From: Loigolactobacillus binensis
Lineage (GTDB): Bacteria; Bacillota; Bacilli; Lactobacillales; Lactobacillaceae
DNA: 64,000 nucleotides
Assembly (NCBI RefSeq): GCF_005405165.1
Contig: NZ_BJDN01000002.1
Span: forward strand, 62,001-126,000
Direction: 5' to 3'
Shown here: one piece after another, positions 1-9,304 of the stretch
Layout: the number at the start of each line of letters is the position of its first letter
Position numbering within the stretch: position 1 is the first letter of the stretch
Program-made: the position numbers and the translations under genes
Notes under the pieces: model-generated
Told to the model about the DNA's origin: nothing
Databases searched by the model: none
Seen by the model: only the letters and a program-made list of their open reading frames with translations

Positions 1-396
1 TTGGAGCACTCGTTGAATGTTTCTTATCGTAGTTATTTAATTGCTAAGAAGTTACATTTAGATACCCGGGCAACCGCACGCGGTGGTTTATTGCATGATC
101 TATTCTATTATGATTGGCGTACCACCAAATTTGATATGGGTACTCATGCCTATGTTCACCCGCGGATCGCATTGCGCAACGCTGAAAAAATAACTGAATT
201 ATCTAAAAAAGAAAAAGACATTATTATCAAGCACATGTGGGGAGCAACAATTGCGCCACCACGCTATATGGAAAGTATGATCGTGTCCTTAGTCGATGAT
301 TATTGCGCTATTGATGAATACGCGGTACCCGAATTACAAAAATCTAGTCACAGCTTAAAACAACGAATGTTAAAACTAACTACTAAAGGTAATTAA
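1..396 (+). CDS. HD-domain phosphohydrolase-like protein, 5' end cut by window edge
   Basis: The reading frame is open from base 1 to the stop at 394-396 and gives 131 residues. The early His (MEHS), the HD doublet in GGLLHDLFYYDW and a later Asp pair (LVDDY) match the metal-binding pattern of HD-superfamily hydrolases of about 170-190 residues. The N-terminal part is therefore probably outside the window, and the TTG at position 1 need not be the true start. The substrate cannot be read from the sequence. A strong hairpin terminator follows directly after the stop codon. Confidence 0.75.
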   Translation: MEHSLNVSYRSYLIAKKLHLDTRATARGGLLHDLFYYDWRTTKFDMGTHAYVHPRIALRNAEKITELSKKEKDIIIKHMWGATIAPPRYMESMIVSLVDDYCAIDEYAVPELQKSSHSLKQRMLKLTTKGN

Positions 397-398
397 TT

Positions 399-440
399 AA
401 AAAAGATTATGGCGCATTGAATTGCGGCATAATCTTTTTT
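399..440 (+). terminator. Rho-independent terminator after the HD-domain gene
   Basis: A 13-bp stem (A-run plus GATTATG pairing with CATAATC plus T-run) closes a short loop and ends in six T. The flanking A and T runs make it potentially bidirectional. A second GC-rich hairpin (GGCGGCAAC pairing with GTTGCCGCC, about 453-483) lies between it and the convergent usp gene. Confidence 0.85.
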
Positions 441-499
441 GTTGAGAGTGTAGGCGGCAACGGTTTTAATTAGGTTGCCGCCGTTTTATGAACTTTGTT

Positions 500-970
500 T
501 TAGAAAATTGGACGGTTATCTAGGTCGGTGCGAATCGTAAGCACATCAGTTGTGGCGTTGCGGGTCACGTAATCAGTGACGGAACCTGTCAAGGTACGTG
601 TCAAAGCATTTTTACCCGTAGCTGCTAAAATAATCAAGTCAACTTGATGATTGCGTTTAAATTCATAGGCGATAATTTTTTTCGGATTACCGAAGCGAAT
701 ATGAATGTCACAATCCGTTACCCCAAGTTGCGCGGCTTCTTGTTTTAAGACCTGTAGATAAGTTTTAGTTTGCGCAAAAATCTTTTGTGTGAAGTCATCA
801 TTATCCGGGACTGGGCGAAAATCATAGTTTTTATTCCAAATATCCAATACATTCAGTAACAATAAGTGGCCTTGATTGAGTTTAGCGATTCGGATCGCTT
901 TTGCGAAAGCCTGTTGCGCTTGGGCCGAACCGTCAACGGCAACTAAAATATGACGATAATTTTGTAGCAT
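500..970 (-). CDS. Universal stress protein, UspA family
   Basis: A 156-residue single Usp domain. The N-terminal strand ends in AVDGS (Asp13), and the C-terminal nucleotide-binding loop reads ATGKNALTRTLTGS (about residues 117-130), a variant of the G-x2-G-x9-GS ATP-binding motif in which the second Gly is Ala. ATP binding may therefore be altered. The family is cytoplasmic and linked to stress survival; no specific reaction is known. The ATG start has GGGAGG 8 nt upstream. A putative promoter is read on the minus strand with a TATACT -10 near 1038-1043. It stands alone, convergent with the HD-domain gene. Confidence 0.9.
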   Translation of the reverse strand: MLQNYRHILVAVDGSAQAQQAFAKAIRIAKLNQGHLLLLNVLDIWNKNYDFRPVPDNDDFTQKIFAQTKTYLQVLKQEAAQLGVTDCDIHIRFGNPKKIIAYEFKRNHQVDLIILAATGKNALTRTLTGSVTDYVTRNATTDVLTIRTDLDNRPIF

Positions 971-1181
971 CCATATATCCCTCCCAGCTTGTGCTTGTTA
1001 ACTTAACCAGCACTTAGTACAAGCATAATTAAGCTACTTTTAGTATAACATTTTTCTGAAAAGGAGTGAAAATTATCGCCTACTGGGTAGCTTTTAGTTA
1101 ATTAGTGGTTGACTAAAATATTAGCTGCAAAAGTATCATAGCTGGGTCAGTGTAGTTTACTATATAAAAATAAGCCACCGA

Positions 1182-1212
1182 TTGGACTTACCCGAAGTAA
1201 GTGTGCTAAACT
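1182..1212 (+). promoter_or_regulatory. Promoter with inverted-repeat operator for the YodB-like regulator
   Basis: TTGGAC (1182-1187) and TAAACT (1207-1212) are 19 bp apart. The spacer holds an inverted repeat, ACTTAC-CCGAA-GTAAGT (1186-1202). An operator inside the promoter of a regulator gene suggests negative autoregulation; this is inference. Confidence 0.55.
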
Positions 1213-1230
1213 ATCTGCGAGGTGAGAGCT

Positions 1231-1599
1231 ATGACAGAAAAAGCGGTGGTTGACTGTCAAACAAGACAATTTCAATTATGTCCAAAATTTCAGAAAACAT
1301 TTACGATTTTAGGTAAAAAGTGGAACGGTTTGATCGTTGATGTTTTGCTAGAAGAAGGAACGCAACGCTTTAAAGATTTGGCGCAAAAAGTGCCTAAGTG
1401 TTCTGATCGGGTCCTCGTCGAGCGGCTAAAAGAATTAGAGCAAGAAGGAATCGTTGAACGACGGACTTATGCCGATTCTGCTTTGATCGAATATGCATTG
1501 ACGGAACAAGGCCAAGACTTGAAACAGGTCATGGATGCGGTTCATGGTTGGGCCGACACTTGGTTAGATGCTACCGAATGCGCACAGGAATTAGCCTAA
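1231..1599 (+). CDS. HxlR-family transcriptional regulator, YodB-like redox sensor
   Basis: 122 residues from the ATG at 1231, chosen because GAGGTGAG lies just upstream; an in-frame GTG at 1222 sits inside that ribosome binding site. The winged-helix HxlR core (LGKKWNGLIVDVLL, ERLKELEQEGIVERR) is close in pattern to Bacillus YodB, including a Cys just before the first helix (LCPKF, Cys17) at the place of YodB's redox-active Cys6. Three more Cys (9, 57, 117) are present. YodB and CatR repress quinone and aldehyde detoxification genes until thiol oxidation. A similar role is inferred here. No detoxification gene is adjacent, so targets other than itself are unknown. Confidence 0.85.
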   Translation: MTEKAVVDCQTRQFQLCPKFQKTFTILGKKWNGLIVDVLLEEGTQRFKDLAQKVPKCSDRVLVERLKELEQEGIVERRTYADSALIEYALTEQGQDLKQVMDAVHGWADTWLDATECAQELA

Positions 1600-1603
1600 G
1601 CTA

Positions 1604-1631
1604 TTGACGAAAACGCCGGTTATGTTAAAAT
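1604..1631 (+). promoter_or_regulatory. Promoter of the pheST operon
   Basis: TTGACG (1604-1609), 16-bp spacer, TAAAAT (1626-1631). It lies immediately upstream of the T-box leader and starts only 5 nt after the stop of the preceding gene. Confidence 0.7.
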
Positions 1632-1635
1632 ATAC

Positions 1636-1876
1636 CAAGAAAGACGTTGAGGGAAAATAGTACGTGTTAGGGCCAGCATAGAAAATCGTTTATTAGCTGC
1701 AAAAACGGTCACGATCTAGCACTGAATTCACTTCCGGAGTCGACTTTGGGCGTAAATACAAAAAAAGTTCCGGCACAGTCCGTTACCCTGTCTGAGTGTA
1801 TAAGTATTTATTTGCTTATGAACTAGGGTGGTAACGCGATGCCTCGTCCCTTGATTTTTGGGACGGGGCTTTTTTA
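1636..1876 (+). promoter_or_regulatory. T-box riboswitch controlling pheST (tRNA-Phe responsive)
   Basis: The diagnostic T-box sequence AGGGTGGTAACGCG lies at 1825-1838, followed by a terminator stem (CCTCGTCCC pairing with GGGACGGGG, 1842-1868) and a T run. Upstream lies a long region of Stem I type. The triplet TTC at 1727-1729, followed by A, is the best candidate specifier codon and fits the downstream phenylalanyl-tRNA synthetase genes. By the established mechanism, uncharged tRNA-Phe pairs with the specifier and with the T-box bulge, stabilises the antiterminator and allows read-through. The exact specifier position is inferred. Confidence 0.92.
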
Positions 1877-2018
1877 TACCCATTTTTGTAAAAAGCAGTT
1901 GTCAAGGTGGTGTCATGTTTTAATTTGGTGTACCAACCGTTATTGCATGGCCGGCGTCTGTAACCGCAAATATTTTTGTAAAAATTGGCCGCTTAAAGTG
2001 GCGTAGAGGAGCCTGATC

Positions 2019-3059
2019 ATGAGTAGTTTGCAAGAAAAATTGAGTGCGTTGCAAAAGCAAGGTATCGAAGAGATCAAAAAAAGTGACGATTTAAAGCAAT
2101 TGAATAATATTCGGGTCAACTTGTTAGGTAAAAAAGGTCCGATCACCGAAGTTTTACGGGGAATGCGTGACCTGACGAAGGAAGAACGCCCTGCAGTCGG
2201 TAGTTTTGCCAATAAGGTTCGGGATGCGTTGACTGACTCAATTGAAACCCGTAAGCAGGCCTTGGAGGCCGCTAAAATTGAGCATCAGCTAGCCCAAGAA
2301 AAATTAGATGTTACGCTGCCAGGAACACCGATTCAGCAGGGAACACATCATGTGATCATGCAGACCGTAGAAACTTTGGAAGCTGTTTTCTTGGGAATGG
2401 GTTTCAAGGTCGTTCTTGGTTATGAGGTTGAAGAAGAAAAGTATAATTTTGAAAAGTTAAATATGCCGAAGGATCATCCCGCTCGCGATATGCAGGATAC
2501 ATTCTACATCAATCAAGATATTTTAATGCGGACGCATATGTCACCGGATGAAGCACGGACTTTGGAACAGCATGACTTCAGTACTGGCCCGATGAAAATG
2601 ATCGGTCCTGGCCGAGTTTATCGGCGTGATACCGATGATGCAACGCATTCTCACCAATTCTTTCAAATGGAAGGCCAATACATCGGCGAACAAGTAACGA
2701 TGGCAGATTTAAAGGGGACTTTATCTTTTGCAATTCGCCAGTTTTTTGGTGCGGAACGCAAAATTCGTTTCCGCCCCAGCTATTTTCCTTTTACTGAACC
2801 TTCCGTTGAGGTGGATATTTCCTGCTTCAAATGTAATGGTGCTGGCTGTGATGTTTGTAAACATTCAGGCTGGATCGAAGTGTTAGGCGCAGGAATGACT
2901 CACCCGAATGTTTTAAAAGCTGCTGGAGTTGATCCGGTTAAATATGGCGGTTTTGCTTTTGGTTTGGGCATCGATCGTTTTGCTATGTTGAAATACGGGA
3001 TCGACGATATTCGCCAATTCTACCAAAACGACATTCGTTTCCTCAGTCAATTCAACTAG
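2019..3059 (+). CDS. pheS: Phenylalanyl-tRNA synthetase alpha subunit
   Basis: 346 residues, typical for bacterial PheS, which charges tRNA-Phe as an alpha2-beta2 enzyme with PheT. The N-terminal coiled coil (about 1-90) is followed by the class II catalytic core: motif 2 around [19 protein letters not shown] (198-216) and motif 3 [14 protein letters not shown] (311-324). Four Cys in a CxxC-x4-CxxC arrangement (269, 272, 277, 280) lie in the insertion common to Gram-positive PheS. The ATG has GAGGAG about 8 nt upstream. It is the first gene behind the Phe T-box and is followed 75 nt later by pheT. Confidence 0.98.
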   Translation: MSSLQEKLSALQKQGIEEIKKSDDLKQLNNIRVNLLGKKGPITEVLRGMRDLTKEERPAVGSFANKVRDALTDSIETRKQALEAAKIEHQLAQEKLDVTLPGTPIQQGTHHVIMQTVETLEAVFLGMGFKVVLGYEVEEEKYNFEKLNMPKDHPARDMQDTFYINQDILMRTHMSPDEARTLEQHDFSTGPMKMIGPGRVYRRDTDDATHSHQFFQMEGQYIGEQVTMADLKGTLSFAIRQFFGAERKIRFRPSYFPFTEPSVEVDISCFKCNGAGCDVCKHSGWIEVLGAGMTHPNVLKAAGVDPVKYGGFAFGLGIDRFAMLKYGIDDIRQFYQNDIRFLSQFN

Positions 3060-3134
3060 GGTGGGCTTTTTCGCTATCCCTAAGTCATTGTAAAAACTGA
3101 CAAATCTGCTTAGCTTGAGAAAGGAATTTAACGC

Positions 3135-5549
3135 ATGAAAATTTCGTATAATTGGTTAAAAGAATATGTTGATCTAAATATGTCCGCTGAAGAGTTGGCT
3201 AATAAGGTGACCTTAACGGGTATTGAAGTTGATAGTGTGATCCACCCAGCTGCTGGTTTGAAAAAGATTGTGGTAGGTTATGTGGAAGCGACCAAACCCC
3301 ACCCGGACTCCGACCATTTACAGTTGTGTCAAGTTCAAATTAGCGCTGACGAAACGGTTCAAATCGTTTGCGGTGCACCTAATGTGGCGGCTGGTCAAAA
3401 AGTGATCGTGGCCTTGCCTGGTTCGCGGATCGCTAATAATGAGAAAATTAAAAAAGGTAAGTTGCGTGGTGAGATCTCCAACGGCATGATTTGTGCCTTA
3501 CAAGAAATCGGATTTAGCGATGATGTGACCCCTCAAGCTTATGCTGATGGTATTTATGTTTTACCGGCGACCGCTGAAGTTGGTCAACCGGTTTATGGCT
3601 ATTTAGGCATGGATGATGCCATTTTAGATTTAGAGATCACGCCTAATCGCGCGGATGCGCTTAGCATGCGCGGTGTGGCGCATGAAGTTGCTGCTATTTA
3701 TGGGGAACAAGTTCATTTTCCAGCAGTTAAATTGGCAGAAGCAACTAAACCAGCCAGCACTGTTTTACAGGTCAAAGTCGATGATGTTCAGGACGCACCA
3801 AGCTATAATTTACGGGTGATCGAAAACGTGACGATCAAGCCTAGTCCATTGTGGTTACAACGACGCTTGTGGAATGCCGGTGTGCGGCCGATCAATAATG
3901 TGGTCGACATTACTAATTTGATCATGATCGACCACGGTCAACCGTTACATGCTTTTGATTACGATCAAATCGGTGGGCAAACAATTGAAGTTCGGCGGGC
4001 ACAAGCCGGTGAGAAACTAACCACGTTAGACGGCAATGATCATGACTTAACACCAGATGATATTGTGATCGCCAATGATACAACGGCCTTGAATCTAGCC
4101 GGTGTTATGGGCGGCTTAGGTTCAGAGATCACTAATAAAACAACAACGGTGATCTTAGAGGCTGCCGTTTTTGAGCCAACGCATATCCGAAAAACTGCCC
4201 AACGTTTCAACCTTCGCAGTGAAGCCTCATCTCGTTTTGAAAAAGGGGTCAATAGGACTGATGTGCTAACGGCATTGGATCATGCTGCAAGTTTGATCGC
4301 TGATCTAGCCGACGCAACTGTTCTAGCTGGGCGTTTAGCCCCAACGGCGATCACGCCTGAAAATGTGACGGTCACAGTGTCCACTAAACGGATCAATCAA
4401 GTTCTAGGTACGACGATCACTACGGCTGAGGTCAAGGCCATTTTTGAACGGTTAGGGTTCGGCGTTACTGAGGCTGCCGGCGTGTTCACAGTTAGTGTAC
4501 CGCCACGGCGTTGGGACATCGCCATTGAAGCCGATTTGATCGAAGAAGTTGCGCGTCTTTATGGCTATGATCGTTTACCTGAAACCTTAACGGCCAGTGC
4601 GTCAACGCCAGGTTTATTAACCCCACGGCAAAAATTGATTCGCCGGTTGGCAAGTAATTTGGAGGCCAACGGTTTAAGTCAAGCGTTAAGTTATGCGTTG
4701 ACCACTGCGGATAAGGCAGCCGCCTTTAAGTTAAAGGCCAGCCAGCCCACAAGTGTTGATTGGCCGATGACGGTCGACCACGCAACTTTACGCATGAATT
4801 TGATCAGCGGCTTGTTGGATGATCTAGCCTATAACGCTGCTCGTAAGCAGCAAAATGTTGCTTTATATGAACAAGGACGGGTTTTCTTAAAGCAGCATGC
4901 GACGACCGTACGGCCCCATGAATTAGAATATTTGGCGGGGGCGATCACTGGTGATTGGCAACTTGGCGCGTGGAATCAACCTGCACAACCAATTGATTTT
5001 TATCAATTAAAGGGGATCGTGGTGTCAGTTTTAGCCGAATTCCATTTAACGACGGCGCCGGAGTTTGTTGCGACTGCCCGGCATCAAGATATGCATCCCG
5101 GGCGCACGGCGGATATTTTAGTTGGTAACCAAATCGTTGGTTTCTTAGGCCAAATCCATCCACGAATTGGCAAACAATATCGGCTACCGGCAACTTATGT
5201 CTTCCAATTAGATCTAGAACAGTTATTGGCTTTAGAGGCACAGCTGGTTGTTTATACCCCGGTTGCCCGCTATCCGGCCATTACCCGGGATGTTGCATTG
5301 GTGGTCGACGAAACGGTGACCAACGCGGCACTGGAAGCGACGATTTTGGCGCACGGTGGCGCTTATTTGACTGACGTACACTTATTCGATCTGTATGCAG
5401 GTCGGCATATTGATGCCGGTAAGAAGTCATTAGCCTACACGTTAACCTATCAAAATCCGGCTGCTACCTTAACTGATGCTGAGGTTACGACGGCTTTTGA
5501 CAAGGTGATCGCAGTGTTAGAAACTGAACATGGTGCAACGATTCGCTAA
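3135..5549 (+). CDS. pheT: Phenylalanyl-tRNA synthetase beta subunit
   Basis: 804 residues, full length. Domain order: N-terminal fold and tRNA-binding OB domain (about 40-150, ending in the NGMICALQEIG region), B3/B4 editing domain (about 200-400, with NNVVDITN and HAFDYD), B5 domain (about 405-475), the catalytic-like core, and the C-terminal anticodon-binding FDX-ACB domain (about 710-804, starting at YPAITRDVALVV). It recognises tRNA-Phe and hydrolyses mischarged Tyr-tRNA-Phe. AAAGGAA precedes the ATG. It is cotranscribed with pheS under the same T-box. A weak hairpin (CCTTAATAA pairing with TTATTAAGG, 5565-5601) follows, without a clean T run. Confidence 0.98.
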   Translation: MKISYNWLKEYVDLNMSAEELANKVTLTGIEVDSVIHPAAGLKKIVVGYVEATKPHPDSDHLQLCQVQISADETVQIVCGAPNVAAGQKVIVALPGSRIANNEKIKKGKLRGEISNGMICALQEIGFSDDVTPQAYADGIYVLPATAEVGQPVYGYLGMDDAILDLEITPNRADALSMRGVAHEVAAIYGEQVHFPAVKLAEATKPASTVLQVKVDDVQDAPSYNLRVIENVTIKPSPLWLQRRLWNAGVRPINNVVDITNLIMIDHGQPLHAFDYDQIGGQTIEVRRAQAGEKLTTLDGNDHDLTPDDIVIANDTTALNLAGVMGGLGSEITNKTTTVILEAAVFEPTHIRKTAQRFNLRSEASSRFEKGVNRTDVLTALDHAASLIADLADATVLAGRLAPTAITPENVTVTVSTKRINQVLGTTITTAEVKAIFERLGFGVTEAAGVFTVSVPPRRWDIAIEADLIEEVARLYGYDRLPETLTASASTPGLLTPRQKLIRRLASNLEANGLSQALSYALTTADKAAAFKLKASQPTSVDWPMTVDHATLRMNLISGLLDDLAYNAARKQQNVALYEQGRVFLKQHATTVRPHELEYLAGAITGDWQLGAWNQPAQPIDFYQLKGIVVSVLAEFHLTTAPEFVATARHQDMHPGRTADILVGNQIVGFLGQIHPRIGKQYRLPATYVFQLDLEQLLALEAQLVVYTPVARYPAITRDVALVVDETVTNAALEATILAHGGAYLTDVHLFDLYAGRHIDAGKKSLAYTLTYQNPAATLTDAEVTTAFDKVIAVLETEHGATIR

Positions 5550-5629
5550 TTCACAACGAAGGCTCCTTAATAATTTAGCGATTTTCTTAACTTTATTAAG
5601 GGGCGGGTGCATTTAACGGAATTTTTTTG

Positions 5630-5635
5630 TATAAT
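5630..5635 (+). promoter_or_regulatory. Putative -10 element for mltG
   Basis: A perfect TATAAT lies about 100 nt upstream of the mltG start. The -35 at optimal spacing (GTGCAT, 5607-5612) is poor, so the promoter is weakly supported. Confidence 0.4.
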
Positions 5636-5737
5636 GTGTAAGGCATTGTACAAGCATTATGCGGTCAAGTTTGTTTGCGCGGAAAGCACAGCCAGCAACT
5701 TATCACGCTTGTATTAGTAAATAAGGGAGGTTTTGCT

Positions 5738-6916
5738 TTGGCTAATCGTGGCGGTAATCAGCCTGACCATCAAAGTAAAGATAAACAGCAGCTCGAAGCA
5801 GACGCAGAAAAGTTGGCGGAAGAGCGGGTCGCTGAGAAAAAAGTTGTCGATAAAATTGTTTATTGGATCGTTGGTATTTTAGTATTGTTGATCGTTATTA
5901 TTGGGTTAGTTGGCTTTAATTATGTTCATTCATCATTACAACCCTATGATCGCGATAATAATAAAACGGTCGTCGTTAAAATTCCAATTGGTGCGACTAA
6001 CAAGCAAATTGGGGCTATTTTAGCGAATGAAAAAGTTATTAAAAGTGCGATGATCTTTAATTATTACGTTAAATCGCATAATTTTTCGGAATTTCAAACT
6101 GGATTTTATAATTTGAAGCCGTCGATGTCCTTGGCAGAAGTCACTAAAAAGCTAGCGGATGGTGGCAGCCAAAATAGTAAGTATCGCGTTCTAATCAAAG
6201 AAGGGGCTACAACCGAACAGGTCGGTAGCGCAGTTGCCAAAGCAACGCATTTTTCAAAGAAACAGTTCTTAGCGTTAATGAAAGATCAAACGTTTATGCG
6301 CCATTTAGCTAAGAAATATCCGAAGTTGTTAAGTTCATCGATGGCGCAAAGCGGTGTTCGTTACCACTTAGAAGGCTACTTATATCCAGCAACTTATGAC
6401 TATTATCAAGGGATGAGCCTGAAAGAACTTGTCACTAATATGGTTGAAAAAACTGATTTGGTGATGCAGGCGTATTACAAGCAGATCAATGCTAAAGATC
6501 TGACGGTACAAAAAGTGTTGACCTTGGCTTCCTTAGTTGAACGTGAAGGTAATAATTCAACGGATCGGGCTAAAATTGCCGGTGTCTTCTTTAACCGTAT
6601 TGATGCAAGTATGCCGCTGCAATCCGATATTTCGGTTATGTACGCCTTAAATACGCATAAAAAGCATTTGTATAATAAAGATCTAGCGGTTAAGTCACCC
6701 TATAATCTGTATAAGAATAAAGGTTATGGACCGGGGCCATTTAATAATCCCAGTAAAGATTCGATTCAGGCCGTTTTGAATCCTACTAAGCGGTCGCAAG
6801 ATTATCTTTACTTTGTTGCTGATTTGAAGACTGGTAAAGTTTATTATTCACAAACCTTTGAACAGCACACCAGTACCAATAGTACGATCCAAAGTACTAA
6901 CGGGAACAATAATTAG
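5738..6916 (+). CDS. mltG: Endolytic murein transglycosylase MltG (YceG)
   Basis: 392 residues from the TTG at 5738, chosen because GGGAGG lies 7 nt upstream; a longer frame from 5675 has no ribosome binding site. A charged cytoplasmic tail (1-39) is followed by one membrane helix (about 41-62) and an extracellular YceG domain. The catalytic Glu is in LASLVEREG (about Glu268), followed by FFNRI and MPLQSD, all family hallmarks. The family cleaves nascent peptidoglycan strands at the membrane and is linked to elongation and division machinery. The C-terminus is Ser/Thr/Asn-rich. A terminator separates it from udk. Confidence 0.95.
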   Translation: MANRGGNQPDHQSKDKQQLEADAEKLAEERVAEKKVVDKIVYWIVGILVLLIVIIGLVGFNYVHSSLQPYDRDNNKTVVVKIPIGATNKQIGAILANEKVIKSAMIFNYYVKSHNFSEFQTGFYNLKPSMSLAEVTKKLADGGSQNSKYRVLIKEGATTEQVGSAVAKATHFSKKQFLALMKDQTFMRHLAKKYPKLLSSSMAQSGVRYHLEGYLYPATYDYYQGMSLKELVTNMVEKTDLVMQAYYKQINAKDLTVQKVLTLASLVEREGNNSTDRAKIAGVFFNRIDASMPLQSDISVMYALNTHKKHLYNKDLAVKSPYNLYKNKGYGPGPFNNPSKDSIQAVLNPTKRSQDYLYFVADLKTGKVYYSQTFEQHTSTNSTIQSTNGNNN

Positions 6917-6920
6917 GCTT

Positions 6921-6952
6921 AAAACAGTCAGGAATATTCTTGGCTGTTTTTT
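6921..6952 (+). terminator. Terminator after mltG
   Basis: AAAACAG pairs with CTGTTTT across an imperfect stem containing GGAATATTC, followed by a T run. It overlaps the start of the udk leader. Confidence 0.6.
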
Positions 6953-6979
6953 GCAGTATTGAGTAGGAGGAGAGCAACC

Positions 6980-7624
6980 ATGACGAAAGCTCAGCCAGCT
7001 AAACCGATCGTGATCGGCGTTACCGGTGGTACGGCCTCAGGTAAGACGACGGTTTCCCACGCGATTTTTGATCATTTCGCGGATAATTCGGTGTTGTTGC
7101 TGGAACAAGATGCCTATTATAATGATCAGTCAGAAATGACGATGGCACAACGGCGCGCGGTCAATTATGACCATCCCTTGGCCTTTGATACTAAACGTCT
7201 GATCGCGGATCTTAAAAAGTTACTGGCCTATCAACCAATTGAAAAGCCAGTTTATGATTATAAATTATTTAATCGCAGTAAGGAAACGATTTTACAAAAG
7301 CCGAAGGACGTTATTATTCTTGAAGGCGTGTTGATTTTAGATGACCCGCGCTTACGGGATTTAATGGACATTAAAGTTTTTGTGGATACTGATGATGATG
7401 TGCGGGTGATTCGGCGAATCGAGCGGGACATGAAAGAACGTGGCCGTAGTTTAGATAGTGTGATCACCCAGTATTTAACCACGGTCAAGCCGATGTACCA
7501 CCAGTTTGTTGAGCCGACCAAACGCTATGCCGATCTAATCGTGCCTGAAGGTGGCGAAAATCAAGTCGCTATTGACCTATTAGTTACTAAGGTACGTTCG
7601 ATCCTAACACAGCGCGGCAAATAA
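6980..7624 (+). CDS. udk: Uridine kinase
   Basis: 214 residues from the ATG at 6980, preceded by AGGAGGAG; the in-frame GTG-type start at 6959 lies upstream of that site. The P-loop is [12 protein letters not shown] (about 13-24). The LEQDAYYND segment and [44 protein letters not shown] (about 113-155) are the nucleoside-binding and lid regions of the Udk family. It phosphorylates uridine and cytidine with ATP or GTP for pyrimidine salvage. The mltG-udk-greA order is common in lactobacilli. Confidence 0.96.
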   Translation: MTKAQPAKPIVIGVTGGTASGKTTVSHAIFDHFADNSVLLLEQDAYYNDQSEMTMAQRRAVNYDHPLAFDTKRLIADLKKLLAYQPIEKPVYDYKLFNRSKETILQKPKDVIILEGVLILDDPRLRDLMDIKVFVDTDDDVRVIRRIERDMKERGRSLDSVITQYLTTVKPMYHQFVEPTKRYADLIVPEGGENQVAIDLLVTKVRSILTQRGK

Positions 7625-7639
7625 TTTTTGCGTAAGTTA

Positions 7640-7668
7640 TTTACAAGTTTTAAAACGCGTGGTACGCT
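7640..7668 (+). promoter_or_regulatory. Promoter of greA
   Basis: TTTACA (7640-7645), 17-bp spacer, TACGCT (7663-7668) with a TG at the extended -10 position. The leader that follows holds two hairpins: ATTTGGC-agta-GCCAAAT (7684-7701) and ATCAGG pairing with CCTGAT (7716-7743). No terminator is formed, so any regulatory role is open. Confidence 0.55.
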
Positions 7669-7762
7669 AGTTGGCGTAAAAAAATTTGGCAGTAGCCAAA
7701 TCCATTAGGGAGACAATCAGGATCATAGTTGATGGTACCTGATCATTGAGGAGGAAATAAGC

Positions 7763-8239
7763 ATGGCAGAACAAGAATTTCAAATGACTGCAGAAGGTAA
7801 AAAAAAGCTAGAAGCAGAATTAGAAGACTTAAAAGTAAATAAACGTCCGGAAATCGTTGAACGAATCAAAATTGCGCGTGGTTTCGGTGATTTGTCAGAA
7901 AATTCCGAATATGAATCTGCTAAGGATGAACAAAGCTTCGTTGAAGGACGGATCGCGACCATTGAGAACCAACTTCACTATGCGGTTGTGATCGACAATA
8001 AAGCAATTGCCGCGAATGAAGTTTCTGTTGGTAAAACCGTTTCCTTCGTTGAAGTCGGTGACGATGATGAAGAAAGTTATACCATTGTGGGGGCTGCTGA
8101 GTCGGATCCTTTTGCCGGTAAGATCAGTAATGATTCACCGATCGCCAAGGCTTTGATCGGCCAACATACAGGTGATACGGTGACGATCGCAACCCCAGGT
8201 GGTGAAATGCAAGTTAAGATCACTAAGGTAACGGACTAA
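7763..8239 (+). CDS. greA: Transcription elongation factor GreA
   Basis: 158 residues, standard length. The N-terminal antiparallel coiled coil (about 1-78) carries the acidic tip in [16 protein letters not shown], whose two acidic residues enter the RNA polymerase secondary channel and stimulate cleavage of backtracked RNA. The C-terminal FKBP-like domain (about 82-158) ends in [18 protein letters not shown] precedes the ATG. It is monocistronic between its own promoter and the terminator at 8313. Confidence 0.97.
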   Translation: MAEQEFQMTAEGKKKLEAELEDLKVNKRPEIVERIKIARGFGDLSENSEYESAKDEQSFVEGRIATIENQLHYAVVIDNKAIAANEVSVGKTVSFVEVGDDDEESYTIVGAAESDPFAGKISNDSPIAKALIGQHTGDTVTIATPGGEMQVKITKVTD

Positions 8240-8563
8240 ATTAAGCTATTTATTTTTGGTGCATTTACAGCTTAGCGGAAAATTAGTTTAAGGAACGGAT
8301 TTTAGCAAGTATGGAAACCTCTATTGAATTTGATTTCAATGGAAGTTTCCTTTTTGTTTTAGAAAATTCAGTCTAAAGGCTGATTAGATCTGCGACTTAA
8401 GCAAAACGTCAAAAAAATGATTTCCGTGTATACTAAGTTCAGGTCATCAAAATGGTTAGTCGAACTGTTGTCCGTAAATTAAGCAAAAATTAACGCCTGT
8501 GATCCTAAAATTGCAAACAAGTCAAGTTAGGGCGTTATTCTGTATCATAAAGGAGGGTACGCA
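8240..8563 (+). other. Intergenic region between greA and liaF
   Basis: Holds the greA terminator (8313-8356) and a probable liaF promoter with TATACT at 8429-8434. No small gene is seen. A long leader of about 120 nt precedes liaF. Confidence 0.6.
8313..8356 (+). terminator. Terminator after greA
   Basis: GGAAAC pairs with GTTTCC at the base and TATTGAA with TTCAATG inside, followed by TTTTTGTTTT. Confidence 0.85.
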
Positions 8564-9304
8564 TTGCGACGAATTGGTTCTTGGCGTATATTTTTTATTA
8601 TTGAAGCCATTCTATTGATCACTTTAGGTTGGCAAATTTTTTCTCACGTACCTTCGTTAGTCTTTTTAGTACTAGGCGCATTGAGTTTACATTTGGCCAT
8701 TAAAAGTAAACAACGGCGTTTTTTAACCAGCTTTTTTTGGCTATTTGGGGTTTTATCGGTGGCGATCACATTATTGACCAACCCGACCATTTGGTTGATG
8801 CTGATCGTTGGTATTTTCTTTGCCTTAGCTCAAGGTTATAATTGGCACGATCAGCGACCTTATTTTAATTGGTTGCCGTGGAATAAAAAGGCCTTTCATG
8901 CCGTAAAAACCTGTGATCCGCAGGAGCATGCCGGCGAAAATAACCGGACGAACTGGTTTGGTAACCAAACGATCGGCAATGATGTTTTTGAATGGAATGA
9001 TATTAATTTAGTTTTAGTCGCTGGTGATACGATCGTGGATCTTGGCAATACCTTGCTACCTAAGGCCGATAATACGATCGTGATCCGCAAAGGTGTTGGT
9101 CGTACCCGAATCCTGGTTCCCATTGGGACCGCAGTTATGCTGGATCACACTGCACTAGTCGGCAGTGTGACTTTCAATAATAAACAATATAAAATGAGTA
9201 ACACCGCGTTAAAACTCTATAGTCAAGATTACGATGAAAATGATCGGCGGATCAAGCTGTTGACCAATGTACTCATTGGGGATTTAGAGGTGATCTTCGT
9301 ATGA
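8564..9304 (+). CDS. liaF: LiaF-like envelope stress regulator (VraT family)
   Basis: 246 residues from a TTG start with GGAGGG upstream. The N-terminal half has three to four short membrane helices (about residues 8-90). The C-terminal half (about 125-246) is the LiaF/DUF2154 domain: a beta-rich fold with NQTIGNDVFEWNDINLVL, then DLGNTLLP and RTRILVPIGTAV. In Firmicutes LiaF holds the partner kinase LiaS inactive until lipid II-targeting antibiotics or envelope damage release it. The stop overlaps the liaS start (ATGA, 9301-9304), so translation is coupled. No liaI or liaH homologue is next to it. Confidence 0.93.
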   Translation: MRRIGSWRIFFIIEAILLITLGWQIFSHVPSLVFLVLGALSLHLAIKSKQRRFLTSFFWLFGVLSVAITLLTNPTIWLMLIVGIFFALAQGYNWHDQRPYFNWLPWNKKAFHAVKTCDPQEHAGENNRTNWFGNQTIGNDVFEWNDINLVLVAGDTIVDLGNTLLPKADNTIVIRKGVGRTRILVPIGTAVMLDHTALVGSVTFNNKQYKMSNTALKLYSQDYDENDRRIKLLTNVLIGDLEVIFV

